Part shown: one piece after another, positions 1-13,000 of the stretch
How the letters are laid out: every line of letters starts with the position of its first letter
How positions within the stretch are numbered: the first letter of the stretch is position 1
Assembly: GCF_051020765.1 (NCBI RefSeq)
Contig: NW_027469298.1
Location: forward strand, 1-64,000
Direction of reading: 5' to 3'
Length of the DNA: 64,000 nt
DNA from: Lasioglossum baleicum
Taxonomy: Eukaryota > Arthropoda > Insecta > Hymenoptera > Halictidae
Position numbers and translations under genes: made by a program
The notes under the pieces: generated by a model
The model's input: the letters and a program-made list of their open reading frames with translations, nothing else
The model's database searches: none
Told to the model about the DNA's origin: nothing

Positions 1-29
1 TTGATATACCATACGCAACTCCACTCCAG
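1..29 (+). repeat. 312-bp satellite, remnant left of element A
   Basis: These bases match the part of the 312-bp satellite that reads taccatacgcaact and then cactccag in many monomers further right. The satellite resumes at about 7089 with tcgtgtcgcc, the text that normally follows. Element A therefore interrupted a monomer, and the array continues beyond the left window edge. Confidence 0.75.
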
Positions 30-351
30 TATGAAGAAAACTTGTAGAGATTGAAATATACTTTACTACCACGGGTTGCAATTTAGTATATGAGATCCGA
101 AATGTGGAGTGGCAATGTCTGCCTTGGTCGATCTTTGCTGTTCTTTTATATGTTTACAGTTTTGTGGTTGGGATTGGACGTTGGGGATGTTATTTATTTG
201 AGCTGAGGCGTTATTTGTCGTCCTGGGCCTGCTGGATGGTGCTAAGACCGGATATCTCCTAATATCCTAACTCCTTGAGTCATATGATGTCAGTTGAGGT
301 GATGCCGAAGTCCATGTCTTGCCTTGGCTTGTCTTTCTGCTAGAAGTGACA
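30..351 (-). repeat. 3' LTR of element A
   Basis: This copy aligns along its length with 6778-7088, sharing for example ctttgctgttcttttatatg and ggatgttatttattt. On the minus strand it begins TGTCACTTC directly after a purine tract and ends CTTCATA at the satellite. The two LTRs differ at many positions and by small indels, so the insertion is old. Confidence 0.85.
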
Positions 352-364
352 TACCCCCATCCTT
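352..364 (-). other. Polypurine tract of element A
   Basis: On the minus strand this reads AAGGATGGGGGTA and abuts the TG that starts the 3' LTR. That is where plus-strand DNA synthesis is primed in LTR elements. Confidence 0.65.
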
Positions 365-365
365 A

Positions 366-2160
366 GATTGAAGTTGGTCCCTCAAGTTCACCTCCATAGA
401 CTCTTGTGGAATCGTACTTGCCTAGGGTTGATTATTACTGCCGGTTCCCCTAATTCTTCGTCTTGATATGGTACTACTGCTATATATATTGGTTACCGGT
501 GGTGCGAGGTCTGTGTTTATTTGCAATGGTACTGGGTTGGTGATCGTAGTTTCGTCGTGACGTCAGAATAGGTATATATATCGGTTGTTCGGGAGGCATT
601 TCTTTATACAATTCAAGACACCGGTTTTATTTAGCGCATAGATTTCTATTGATCCTATAGATACATACCCTATTATTTGTAATGTGGAAATCCCGTATGT
701 TTGTAGTGTTTTAATGCGGTGCTCGAATTTCTGTTTCCCGATTTAGTCATTGAGTTGGTCTAATGTGGTTCGCTATCTTTGTAAATGATTTAAGGTATTC
801 GGGGCTGATTCTATTTTATCTAAAATGTATGAGACACTATCATTTGTTTCAATTCTCAGTCCTCTAATCATTATGTCGTATTCTGTATCTATTTGTTTAC
901 CTATTCGCGTGTCATCATTTTTGTATATAATGTCGCAGGTCTTATTGTCTTTTATTATCGAGGTCTGATATAATTTTTGTCTGGTGTATTTAGTGTTCGA
1001 AATTGTCTCAATTTCAATTGGTTCGGCTGGTATTGCTACATAGCTGTTGCTACTTCTTAAGGGTATGAAGCTCGTGTCGTCAATTTCAAATATAGCTAAA
1101 TGACAATGCTCAGTTTGAGGTTTAAGGTTCATAATTTCGCAGTGACAGTCGGTGCGAAAATTTCTGTCATGTATCGGTTGTGTTTGTTTACATATTGTGG
1201 TTTCAGCTCTGGTTTTATATAATTTGTCTAGATTGTCGGTGTCAGTGTTCATAAATGCTAATCCTGGAACAATATATATCTGATGGCCCTCTATGGGTGC
1301 CAAGAATATGCCATTTCCTTACTAGGAATGGGATACTCCTGCAATATGTCTCATTCCGATTCTGAGACAAGTGGTACTGACATTTTGAAAAAGTGCTTAT
1401 ACATTACCCTAAAGACTCAAATCACAAATATCGCATATATATCGGAAATGTTCTGTCCTTGCGGAAATTGCCGGGTTGCATGCTTGTCTTCCGACTGATT
1501 TTGCGTAGTATGTTAGAAACTCTTCGTGTCCTAGGATTTCTGGGCAAAGAGTTCCATGTTTCCCTAGTATAATTATGTTGAATAGTTCGTCTAGTTGGAA
1601 GTGAAACGTTTGAATTGCTGTATATCTATTTATTGTATCATTTCTGGGAATATCATATCAGATGCGGCCGATTGTTGCTGTTTAGTCAGACTATTGTAAT
1701 TTCTTTCGAGTCTATCTAAATTTTCTGAGTTTACAATTTTCTTAGTTAGGGTAGTTTGATTTGTTATCACAGGTTTCAATTTCTTATTGTCGTCTTACTA
1801 TTTGACGATATTTTCGTTAATTAAATTTAGATCGTCTGAGTCTATCGTTCCTAATATGCCTTTGATACGGACCCTATAATGTTTAATAATCATCTATTGA
1901 ATAATACATGAGTCAATGTTTTATACGTTTCTGGTTAGTCTCTTCAGAATTTTTAATCGCGATTGCATAATTTCGAATTCATCTGTATATACAATTTTAG
2001 TTGAATAGTTCTTAAGCACTTATTCGTATTTTTCGATGGCATTAACATGTTCGTATATGTCGCTTGTATCTATCCCTATTATAATATTAGCGGTATTACT
2101 ATATAAATATCCTTTCTCTATCTTCTTTTTCTACGAAAACTGTATTACTTTCTAGCAGGA
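366..2160 (-). pseudogene. env: Env-like gene of element A (degenerate)
   Basis: The longest open piece is 773-1303 (176 codons), with several cysteines and a short motif rich in His and Cys. Around 1800-1870 the minus strand gives a segment containing KGILGTIDSDD. This resembles the hydrophobic stretch after the cleavage site of errantivirus envelope proteins, and the same region of element B has a matching segment. The family is related to the baculovirus F-type fusion protein. Position between integrase and the 3' LTR supports the call. Multiple stops and frameshifts separate the pieces. Similarity is judged by eye only. Confidence 0.6.
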
Positions 2161-3240
2161 TTATTTCGATTTGCGCGGTGGCTGTTCTGGCAATGAGTAT
2201 CGTCTCCCTGGACAATAAGGTTTTAATCTATTACCATGTATCCTTTTCCCGTCTAACTCAAAATATGGCGTATATGCATTATCAATCCTGTATGGTCCCA
2301 ACCTTTCCACATCCAGTATATGATCCTTGCGGTCGTCATGTACTAGTACAGAGTCTCTCCCTTTACGTGCCAACTGAGGACGAATAATGTTCCGTCCCTA
2401 ATTTCGTTGGTACCTCTTTTTACATTACATCAGTATTTCGCGAGCCTGATTGAGCTTCGAGTCCCATTCCTTTTCTCCTAAATGTTATTTCGTCAGAACA
2501 GTTGGGTTGTGAATTTTTGGAGATGGTAGATGGGAGATTGGCCTGATGCCCGAAAGTGAGCTCAAATGGTGTGTATCCCGTGGCGTGATGTATCATTGTG
2601 TTATGGGCGAGACGAACAAAATTTAGTTTTTCATCCCATTCTGTGTCTGAGCCTTTCTGTAACGTTTTTAGCATATCGGATATTACTGCATGCGTCCTTT
2701 CGAGTGAACCGTTGCCCTGTGCGATGTATGATGTAGTTTTGATGTGCCTAATTTTTAAATCCGTCTCAAACTGTTACATTAGGTTTGATATGAAATCCTG
2801 TCTTCGGTCGGTAAGCATTCTCTTGGTTGGGAAGATATGTATATGTAATGATTTAATAAAGCGTCACATATTGTTGCGGTTTACTGAGTTTTAATTGGTA
2901 GTAACATGAGGTATTTAGTCGTTTCGTCGTGTATTGATAGAATATATTTCATTCATTTTTTAGTTTTCTTAAGTGATTCCAATATGTCCATTGCTATCTT
3001 GTCGGTATGTTCCTAGTTTATTTGGCTTCCTGGCATGCTTCACATGATTCTACATGGAGTTGAACATGCTTCATAAACTCTGGTATACTGTGTTTCGTCT
3101 CTGTCCATTCAAAGGTGTTCCTAATACAGCGATGACCTCTCATGTCTTGATTTTCTTCCAGTTGGTCCGTCAGGTCGTGTTCAGTGTAAGTCTGAATTGG
3201 TTCCAAAGCGAATGGTATTTCTTTCATGGTGTCGATTATG
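2161..3240 (-). pseudogene. Integrase of element A (fragmented)
   Basis: Three open pieces carry recognisable integrase parts in order along the minus strand. The piece at 3018-3227 has the zinc-binding N-terminal domain, with MRGHRCIRNTF and a closing CEACQ. Around 2690-2740 the frame reads NGSLERTHAVI, which contains the catalytic Glu, and runs into 2420-2674 with the post-catalytic segment HATGYTPFELTFG. The piece at 2161-2373 has a C-terminal module with ERLGPYRI and LKPY, as in gypsy integrases. Stops and frameshifts split these parts, and the second catalytic Asp region is not readable in an open frame. Confidence 0.75.
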
Positions 3241-3399
3241 AAGATTAGGAATCTTTTTACTGTGTTCCTTTCTATTCCTGTGAAATTGTTATCAGCTATG
3301 ATGCCTACTCTTTTGCTTTCGTTAGCTATACGTTAGCTTACATAACTATTTTGAGCTACTGTAGTCGTCTAATAAGCTTCGGTTTAATTGATAGAACGT

Positions 3400-3920
3400 T
3401 TTCCGGTTAGTTTTCGTCTTTAATACCTTGGGTAACGTTGCAGTGATTTTTCCCATTCTACAGACTTATTGTTAAGTTCGTCTTCGTTAGTGGTTTCATG
3501 TGCCGTCTGCTGTACTGTCCTTTCCCTTAGTGTGTATGATTTCGTATTCGTATTCCCCAAGACCCAGTCTCCATCTTATAATTCGGGACGAGAGGTCTCT
3601 GCAATTTTGAAGCGACTTTAATACTTTATGGTCTGTTTTGATGACGAATTTTCGTTTTATCAATCATTGCCTGAGTCTCTTAATTAAGCAAGTAACTCAT
3701 TTTCCGCAGTGGAATAATTCTTTTCCGGTGTGTTCAGAGTTCGGGATTTGTAACTACTTGGGTGATCGTCCTATGACACAATGGCACCTGTAGCTTCATT
3801 GCTGACCTTTGCCGTCAGGGTAAGTGGCTTGGTAAAATCGGGGAATCGGAGTGCCGGTGAGGAGCATATCTTGTCTTTTAATGTGCCAAATGCGCCTTGC
3901 GCTTAGCCTGCCCAGTGAAA
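3400..3920 (-). pseudogene. RNase H region of element A (degenerate)
   Basis: Near 3690-3850 the minus strand reads through a segment resembling the gypsy RNase H signature. The usual TDAS motif has become a stretch with VSNEATGAIVS, followed by a stop codon. Downstream are SRTLNTPEKNYST and then a Glu-rich piece matching the second acidic site. The first active-site Asp is gone and stop codons interrupt the frame. Confidence 0.55.
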
Positions 3921-4131
3921 GTGTATGCCCTTCTTTGTTATTTCTGTTACAGGTTTAGCTATTTTAGAAAAGTTCCTCTTGAATTTTACGGTAATAGCCT
4001 GCTAGCCCTATGGAGGATTTTATGTCCGTTGGATTTCGCGGTTGCTTAGAATCGTTGACTGCTGTAAGTATTTTTGGATTTTGTTATATTCCTTCCGAGG
4101 TAACAACGTGTCCTAGATATTCTTGTACCGG

Positions 4132-4746
4132 TTATGAAAATTTACATTTGTCTGGCAGTATATCTAATCGTAATTCTCGTAATCTTTGTAAATCATTGTC
4201 CAAGCTATGATTATTCTCTTCCACAGATGGTCCAAATGTGATGATATCACTTGAGTAAACGAAACAATGTTTATTAATGAGCCCTCTTACTACTGCGTCC
4301 AGCATTCGCTGGAACGACAGCGGACAGTTGTTTATTCCGATTGGCATTCTGTTATACTGATAGTCTTCTAGTGGTGTCGAGAAAGCTGTATATTTTCTTT
4401 GAATTGTTGTCCATTGGTATCTGGTGGAGTCCTCGAGAGAGGTCTAACGCGGAAAGGAATTTTGCGATGCCTTATTGTGCTAGTATGTCATCAATGTCTG
4501 GTTGCGGGTAGTCGTCTTGATCCGTTATTTCGATCAATTTTCTGAAGTCTATCACGATTCATAATTTTTTTCGCCCGAAGCGTCTAATTTCTCTGGAACT
4601 GCAAATACTAGAGAGTTGTAAGTGTTGGAGTTGTAAGGTTGTATTACCTTTTTCTGTAGCATTTCAGTCATTTGTATTTGTCTCTCCAGATTACGGCAAT
4701 CGGATGGTCTGTGTGATTTGGCGCTTTTGATTTTATTAACTTTCAA
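4132..4746 (-). pseudogene. Reverse transcriptase of element A (degenerate)
   Basis: The piece at 4552-4746 matches the start of a gypsy reverse transcriptase (EMLQKKVIQPYNS, then VFAVPEKLDASG). The intervening stretch near 4430-4550 gives VIDFRKLIEITD and ALDLS in other frames. The piece at 4132-4347 has SFQRMLDAV and the palm motif. Where the family carries YLDD this copy reads YSSD, so the first of the paired metal-binding Asp residues is lost. Frame breaks plus this change mean no activity. Protease lies just upstream and RNase H downstream, as expected. Confidence 0.8.
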
Positions 4747-4842
4747 TATTATGGAATGTTTAGCTAGGTTGATGCAAGGCGGGGAGTCGAGGTCAAAATT
4801 AAATACGTATAGGTAGTGTAGCAGTATTTTTGAAATAGGTTC

Positions 4843-5316
4843 TCAGTGACTTCTTTCTGTATGTGATAGTTGGACAAAACTTTTACATGTGGTTAATTGA
4901 TCATAAGTCTTTGTGTTTTCGATCAGATTTGATATTTTAATTGGGCACTCACCACCATTGATAAAGCATATTTGCGTGGGTCTGCCTTCCAGGTATACGA
5001 TCGCAGAATATGCCGGACCAGGCTGTATGCTGTTTCGCTGTTGTAACAGAAGAACTTTGTAATCGAGTTTTAATTTATCATTGGCAACTTCAAACTTCAA
5101 ATTAGATAGTGCAGGCAGTCCTAGTATGCCGTCCTCGACTAGCCGAAAGTCATTTTCCACTAGAACGAATTTGATGATTTTGTCGAGAGGTTTTAGAATA
5201 GTGTGACCTGTAGCACAGAATTTCGAATGCCCCATAGCAAATTTCTTTTCTTTCGTAGTTATTGGCCGGAGCATGTCTCTTCGCTCAAGGATGTTAATTC
5301 CATCTCCGCTGTCCAC
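4843..5316 (-). pseudogene. Aspartic protease of element A
   Basis: A 157-codon open piece begins with DSGDGINIL, which fits the DSG/DTG active-site loop of retroviral-type aspartic proteases. Some 60 residues on, it has GILGLPALSNLKF, like the conserved ILG segment of the same fold. The first Ala of the usual DSGA is Asp here. It follows the gag zinc-knuckle piece directly. The frame does not continue into the reverse transcriptase, so the polyprotein is broken. Confidence 0.72.
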
Positions 5317-6756
5317 GAGGAATTTTTATTTTCGTCCACCAGATGGTAGGAGTGTTAACGGAAGTTTTGATGTTGTGGAGTTTATTCTAACTGTTGATCT
5401 ATTATGTCCGTCTCGTTCTCTTTCATTGGTTGCCATGGGGTGTAATAGAAAATTTCTGCAATGATTCGCCGAGTGACTGATCATATTGCACTTGAACCAT
5501 TCCATTTGTCCTCTTTGTGCGAGTGGCAGTTGCTCAGTCTGCTGAAGGTTCATACAGCTGGGCTGGGTGTGAGCTTCCCATGGCTGTGACTAGTCTTGGC
5601 TCTATCCCTCTTGGTCTTGCAGAGTTGTAGTTGGTTACCGCTGTTCGGCTGTGCCTATAATCCCTGAAATATCTCATGATATTCATGATATTCTCTTATG
5701 CTTGCGGCATATTATATAGAGGATTGCCAATATGTATCCGTCCAATTTCAGTTTTCAGTGTTAGTTTGTCTGAGTATTCGTAAATGACACTGTATTACAG
5801 TTTATTAAATGCGTGGTGGAACCTGATCATGTATCTCACAGTAGTTTCATTTCGTTATCGTATTTGCCGTAGCTACTCTTGTTGTTCTTGAACTGAAGCT
5901 TGTGTTGCTACGTTGCGCCCTGATGCGCCATACAGATGATTATACTGATTATTGGGTATATTTCGGATAGCACTGATGTTTTCCATGCTATCTTTTCTAT
6001 CTTTATCATTCTTAATAGTAATAGTTGCATACTACACATAGCTCTCATCTCTCTGACATCGTGCATAAAATCTTCAACTCCTATGTCGTGTTCGCCGTTT
6101 AGCCGTGGGATTGATAATGTCGCATCGCGGTATCGTAAGCTTGGTATTTGGCGGTCTTTCTATTTCTAGGTCTTGATATATGGGAGCCGATGGGATTGGA
6201 GTCGCGCTACAAGCGGTAGCGATAGTTTCGTCTATGGTCATAAATGAAGCGATGTTCGTTATTCCTTCTTGGGACTCGTCGTCCCAGAAACTCTATTTCG
6301 GAGACTCTCCTTTTGTTTACATTGTCAGCTACTCTTTGCGCTTCTACTATGCGTCACGGTAGTAGGACGATTTGCTTAGTAAAGTGGTCCACTTGTCTTG
6401 TATGGTTCTCGTTCTGCTTGTGCATTGCGTCAAGCATGGCGGCCGTTGACATGACCCTGCAGTCGGAATATGCGTGCCTTATTGTTAGTCTTTCAGTCGC
6501 GTAGTCATTTTAGTTGAGTCTAGCGATTCGGAGCTGATTGCGGTTCATGTACTGGAGAAACAAGGTTTCCGTTCTCGGTAATAAGTAAATGGCTCCAGGA
6601 TAGTAGCTTACCGTAGTTAGCTCAGGGTAGTATCCTTTGCTCGCATTCCCTATGGTGGATGCGTGGATTTCCTCGTGTCCTTGGGTCGATTGGTCTTCGA
6701 TCTTCAGCACTTCATGTATGCCGCAACTGTGACTCCGTTTGTGCCGAAGCGAATGG
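5317..6756 (-). pseudogene. Gag region of element A (degenerate, with altered zinc knuckle)
   Basis: At 5326-5553 the minus strand encodes WFKCNMISHSANHC, a retroviral zinc knuckle (normally Cys-x2-Cys-x4-His-x4-Cys) whose first Cys is now Trp. The rest of the interval up to the primer-binding site shows only short frames, including a 66-codon piece at 6510-6710, that I cannot align by eye. Gag is expected here from the element order. Capsid motifs are not recognisable. Confidence 0.55.
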
Positions 6757-6774
6757 ATCCTAGCTGGATCGCCA
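6757..6774 (-). other. Primer-binding site of element A
   Basis: On the minus strand the 5' LTR ends in CTTCACA, and after a 3-nt gap (CTT) comes TGGCGATCCAGCTAGGAT. TGGCGA-type sites directly downstream of the LTR are tRNA-complementary primer sites in insect gypsy elements. Element B has TGGCGATGCTGC at the same place, but the two sites differ after the first eight bases. Confidence 0.6.
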
Positions 6775-6777
6775 AAG

Positions 6778-7088
6778 TGTGAAGTAAGTTTGTAAAGTTA
6801 CAAATGGACTTTATTACCACGGATTACAATTTAATATATGAGCCCGAAACTGTGGTGAGCCTAAGGTTATCTGGGTCGGTCTTTGCTGTTCTTTTATATG
6901 TTTACGGTTTAGCTGTAGGGATTGGACATCGGGGATGTTATTTATTTGTGTTGAGGCGTTGCTTGTAGTTCTGGGGCTGCTTGATGGTGAGACGGCCGGA
7001 TAACTCCCCTGAGTCCTATGTTCCCAGTTGAGCCAAGGTCGAAGTCCGTGGAGGTCATCGGCTTAATATTCTGCGTGATGCGCTATCA
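6778..7088 (-). repeat. 5' LTR of element A
   Basis: This is the direct-repeat partner of 30-351. On the minus strand it starts TGATAGCG at the satellite boundary and ends CTTCACA beside the primer-binding site. The outer end is the less well conserved of the two, so its boundary may be off by a few bases. Confidence 0.8.
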
Positions 7089-10000
7089 GTCGTGTCGCCC
7101 CGACAGCGTAGGCACGTATACAAACTTGCATCCAAACTAACAACATATTTAACAAAATATTGTCATAAATGTACAATCAACTAATTCCAGTGAAATATTT
7201 CCGAAAAAATGTAGCTTTTGTAATTTAGATTTGGAAGCTTTGAAAAAATTATAAACATGGTAACAGTAAACGCAGTACGCATAAATAAATGGGAGACCCG
7301 GAACACATGCACAAGGTACAAAATCAAGGTTAACGAAATTATCGAAGATCATACAGTAGCGCCGCTATGATCTGTCGTACGCAACAACATGAACGCGCCA
7401 GTGCTGTCGCCCCGGCTGCGTAGGTACGTATGTAGACAACCCCATAGCTTAACAATGAGTACTACAAAGTATTGTCATAAGTGAAAACTGAAGTAATTAA
7501 AAAGTCACTTTTGCTGGGAAATACATGTGCCTAAATTGTAAATCAAAAATTAAAAAAAAATCGATGATATCATAGTAGTTTATTACAGTTCGTATTTATG
7601 ATCAGAAAACAGGGGGGAAATGCATTCGCTTCAAAATCAAGATTAATGAAATTCATGAAAACCATACAGACATGTTGTTCCGATCTATCGCACGAAACAA
7701 CAAGATGAGTCTAACTGTGTCGCTCAGGAACCGTAGGCACATACACAGACAGTCGTTTGAAACAACAGTATGTTGAACAAAATAATATCATAAACGTACA
7801 CTCATCAAGTTTCAATGCCTCATTGAAATACAATTTTTTAAACTAAAAATTGAAAATTAGAAAAAAATCAAAAATATCAAAAGAGTACGTTACAGTATGT
7901 AGACGTAAATAGAAAACTACGAAGGAATGCAAACGGAACAATATCAAAGTTAAAGAAATCATCAATGGCCATAGAATATTCCCGCTCCTCTCTACCGAAC
8001 GCACTACAAGTCCACGCCAGACATGTTTCTCTGACAGCGTAGGTATGTATAGAGACAGTCATGTAGGATAACAATAAGGTTAATAAAATATTGTCATAAA
8101 GGGACACTCAACAAATTCCAAACTACCATTTACAAAATGATGCAATTTTGTCAAACTAAAATTGAAAATTTTGAAAAAAATTCAAAATATCATAACAGCA
8201 CATTGCTGTATGTATAAATAATTGGATGACTGGGATAAAATGCATACAGAGCAAAATCAATGCTGATGAAATAAACAGAGGCCATCTAGTAGTGACTCAC
8301 CGATCTACCATACGCCACTAGAAGAGCACTACAACTGTGTCGCTCCCCGGATATTGGTACGTATAATGACAATCGTATAACGTAACAATAAGTTTAACAA
8401 AATAATGTCATAATCGTGCACTCAACTATTTCCAAAGACAATTTTACTAAGACCTGCAGTTTTCTAAACTAAACACTGAAAACGTTGAAAGAAAAATCGA
8501 AGATATCATAACAGTACATTACACTGTGCATAAATAAATGGAAACTGGGAACAGCGCATATTGTACATAAATCAAGGTTAAAGAAATTAACGATGATCTT
8601 TCAGTGGTGCCGCTCCTTTTTACCGTACGCAACTACAAGAAGGCATCAGTCGTATCCCTCCGGCAGTGTAGGTACCTATACAGACAATCGTATAAAAGAA
8701 CAAGATATTTAACATAATATTGTCATAAACGTACACTCAGCTAATTGCAAAGGCAATTTTACTAAGAAACACGATCTTCATAAATAAAATTGGAAATTTT
8801 GCGAAGAGTCGCAAATATTCAAAGAGCAAACTACACTTTGTAGAAATAAATGGACAACTAAGGAAAAATGCAAACGGTACAATCTGAAGGTTACACAAGA
8901 TAACAGAGATCATTCAATAGTGCCGTTCCTTTCTGCCGTACGCAACTACTGGACTCCGCCATTCGTGTCGCTCTGGCAGCGTAGGTACGCTTACAGGCAA
9001 TCATGTAATATCACAGTCATCTTAACAAAACAATGTCATAAACGTACACTCAACTAATTCCAAAAACACGCTTACCAAGGAATACAACTTTGAAACTAAA
9101 AACAGAAAACATTGAAAAGAATCGATAATATCAAAACAGTAAATTACATTATGTATATATAAATGGAAAGCTGGGAAAAATGCATTGAGTACAAAATCAA
9201 GGTTAACGAAGTTAACGAAGGCCATGCAGCTATGACGCGCCGATCCGCGGTACGCAACTACAAGACCTTGACAGTCGTGTCGCACGGGATCGTAGATACA
9301 CATACTGGCAATCATATAGCATAGCAACAAACCTTAGAAGATATTGTGATAAGGGTAAACTCAACTATTTCAAAAGATACTTTTAATAAGAAATACAATT
9401 TTTAAATTGAAAATTGAAAATTTTGTAAAAAATCGGGAGTATCATTATTCCAAAGTGCAGTATGTATATAAATGGATGACTTGGAAAAAATGCAGACGAT
9501 AGAAATTCAAGGTTAAGGAAAACAACAAGGGCCATCCTGCAGTGCCGCTCCGATGCACGATACGTAATTACCACGCCACTCTAGTCGAGTCTGTCCGGCA
9601 GCGTAGGTACGTATGGCGACAATCACATAAAATAACGACAGGAATAGCAGGTATAGTCATAAACGTCTACTCAACTAATTCAGAAGGCACTTTTACGAAA
9701 ATATACAATTTTTAAAATTAAAAATTCAAAGTTTTGAAAAGAAGCGTAAATAACGTAATACTAAAGTACGGTTTGTACGAATGAATGGTAAACTGCGAAG
9801 TACTGAATACGGAACAATATTAAGGATAACGAAATTAATGTAGTACGAAGAGTAGATTCGATCCGATCAACCGAATCGGAACAAGTCCACTACAGTCCTG
9901 TCGCTCCGGCAGCGTTGGTACATATACTGACAAACATAAAATAACAACGAATTCAGCAAAATATTGTAATATACGTACACACAACTAATTACAATGGGAC

Positions 10001-13000
10001 TTTTCTTCCAAGGTTAAATTTTTGGTATTTAAAATTGGAAATTGTGAAAAAAAAAATAGAAATTATCATAACATTAAATAACAGTATGTATAAGTAAATA
10101 GAAAACTACAAAAGTATGTGTTCGGTACACAATCAGGGCCCAAGAAGTTATCGAAGTCCATCCAGTAGTACCTCTCCGATCAGCCGTAAGCAACTACAAG
10201 GCCACGTCTATCGTGTAGTTTCGGGAGCGTAGGTAAGCCTACAGGCGAGCATATATAATACCAACAATCTTCACAAATATTGTCTTAATCCTACACTCAA
10301 CTATTTCCAAAGGCAGTTTTATTAGGGAATACAAGTTTTGAAATTGCGAATGTGAAATTTCGAAGAATAAATCGAAAATACCATTACAGTAAATTACACG
10401 ATGTAGAAGTAAATAGACAAATACGTACGAATGCATACCGTACAGAATTGGGGTTAAAGAAGTTATCGAAGATCATCCAGTAGTGCGGCTGAGATATGCC
10501 CTACACAAGTACAGAACCACTCCAGTCGTGTTGCTCCGGCAGCGTAGATACGTATAGAGACAATCATTTAAAACGACGTTAAGTTTTACAACATAATATA
10601 AGAAACGCACACTCGCTTAATACCGATGACACTTTTACTGAGAAATACAATTTTTTGAACTAAGAATTGAAACTTTTGGAACAAAATCGAAAATATCAAA
10701 ACAGTAAATCACTGTGCGTAGAAATAAATAGAAATCTGCAAATGAATATTAACGGTGCAATACAGAGTTTGAGGGAATTAACAAAGACCGTATAGCAGCG
10801 TCGCTCCTATCTTGTGAACGTAATTACAACATAACTCGAGCCGTGTCGTTCCGGAAATGCAGGTACATACACAGACAATCGCGTGAAATAACAGTGAGAT
10901 TAACGAAATAATATATGAAACGTACAATCCACTAATTCCAATGACACTTTTGCCGTGGAATACAATTATTTGTAACAGAAACTGAAAATTTTGAACAAAA
11001 TTGAATTTACCATGACAGTGAACTATGCAATGCGTAATTAAATGGATTACATGGAAAAATGCATACAGTACAATATCATGGTTAAAGAACTTAACAAAGT
11101 CCATCAACATCTGTCGTTCCGATGTAGCAAACGCAACAGCAAGATGACTCCAGTCGTGTCGCTCCGGCGGCATAGGTACATATGGTGACAATCATATAAA
11201 ATAACAAAGAATGTAACATAATGTTGGCATTATCGTACACTAAACTAATTCCAAAGCCCGTTTACTAAGAAATACAATTTTTTATACTAAAAATTTATGG
11301 TTTTGTAAAAATAGAAAATATCATTACAGTTAATTGTAATGTGTGTAAATAAATGAGTAAATTGGGAAGAATGCATACGGCATAAAATCAAGGCTAAAGA
11401 ATCTAACAAAGGCCATCCAGTAATGCGGCCCCGATTTGCCGTACCCAACTACAAGACTACACCATTCCCGTTGCTTCGGCAATGTAGGTGCGTATACAGA
11501 CAATCATATAGAATAACTATAGGTATAACAGGATATTGTCATACACGTGGACTCAGCTAACTCCATAGGCAGTTTTACTAAGAAGTACAATCTTTTAAAG
11601 TAAAAATGAAACGTCTTGACGAGAATCGAAAATATCACATAAATAAATTGCTGTATGTAGAAATAAATCTGAAATCTTAAATAAAAAACTGCGATATAAT
11701 GCCAACGGTACAGTATCAAGGTTAAAGAAATAATTGAAGACCATACAGATGTGTCGCTCCGACCTAGTGAACGCAACTACAAGACCGCTGTAGTCCAGTC
11801 GATCCTGAAGGGTAGGTACGTATACAAATAATCGGTTAAAATAACAATAAGTATAACAAAATGATGTCATAAACATGAACTCAACTAATTCCATGGACAA
11901 TTTTACTATGAAATGCAATTATTTAGAACACAAATTGGAAATTCTGAGAAAAATCGCGAATATCAAAATAGTAAATTAAAGTATGTCGAAACGAATAGAA
12001 ATTTGGGAAAGAGTTGCATCCGGTACAACATCCATATTATGGATATTAAGGAAATTCATCCAGTAGTGTCGATCCGATGTACCGTATGCAACTGCAAGTT
12101 CATTCCGGTCATGTTGCTGTAGTGCGCTGATACGCATACGGTGAAGTACCGAATCGCGACAATCCGATAATACGTATCCGTATAGACATAATCATAAAGT
12201 GTAACAACAAATTTTTCAAGGTATGGTCATAAACGTGCACTCAACTAATCACAAAGTCGTTCTTAATAAAGAATAGAATTTTAAAAATTAGTAAATCAAA
12301 ATTGAGGAAAAAATAGAAGGAATCACAGCAATAAATTACATTACGTATAAATATATAGAAACTTGGGAGCAAATGCTAATGGTACAAGTTCAAAGTTAAA
12401 GAAATTAACCACCAAGTTAAAGAAATTAAGGCCATCAATTGGCGTTGCTCCGATGTACCATACGCAACTACAAGTCCACTCCAGCCGTGTCGCTCTGGCA
12501 ACGTAACTACATGTAGATGCAATCATATAAGGTAACAAACAATTTAAGAAGATATTGGCATAAGCGTACAGTTTACTGACTCCAAAGATACTTTTGCTAC
12601 GAAATACAATTTTTAATCTAAAAATTGAAAATTTCGTAGAAAATCGCAGATAACAAAACATTAAGTTACAGAATGTAGAAAGAAATGAAAAAGTGCGAAA
12701 GAATGCAAATGGTATAATGTCAAGGTAAATAGAATTAGCAAAGACCATCCAGTAGTGTCCCTCTCATCTACCGAATGAAACTATAAGCTCACTCCAGCAG
12801 TGTTGCAGACGAAGCGTAGGTACGTATACAGGCAGTCGTATAAAATAGCAGTAAGTTTATCAAAGTAACGTCATGAACGTACACTCAACGAACTCCAAAG
12901 ACACTTTTACTGATGGAAAATATCGAAAACATCATAGCTGTCAGATGCAGTACGTATAAATAAACGGAAGGTTTGTAAAAAGTACATACGGTACAATATC

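Larger units (their letters stand above)
30..7088 (-). mobile_element. Element A: full-length, decayed env-bearing Ty3/gypsy retrotransposon
   Basis: A long terminal repeat lies at each end in the same orientation (30-351 and 6778-7088). Between them, read on the minus strand, are a primer-binding site, gag zinc-knuckle remains, aspartic protease, reverse transcriptase, RNase H, integrase and an env-like region, followed by a purine-rich tract. This order is that of errantivirus-type Ty3/gypsy elements of insects. Every coding region is broken by stops and frameshifts, and catalytic residues are lost, so it cannot act on its own. It sits inside a 312-bp satellite monomer. The left flank ends in ccag and the right flank continues (ca)gtcgtgtcg, so any target duplication is short and not clear-cut. 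Confidence 0.88.

Noticed and set aside
24..7095. A clear 4-6 bp target-site duplication around element A.
   Set aside because: Flanks ccag on the left and (ca)gtcg on the right share too little to distinguish a duplication from the satellite's own text and from LTR end decay.
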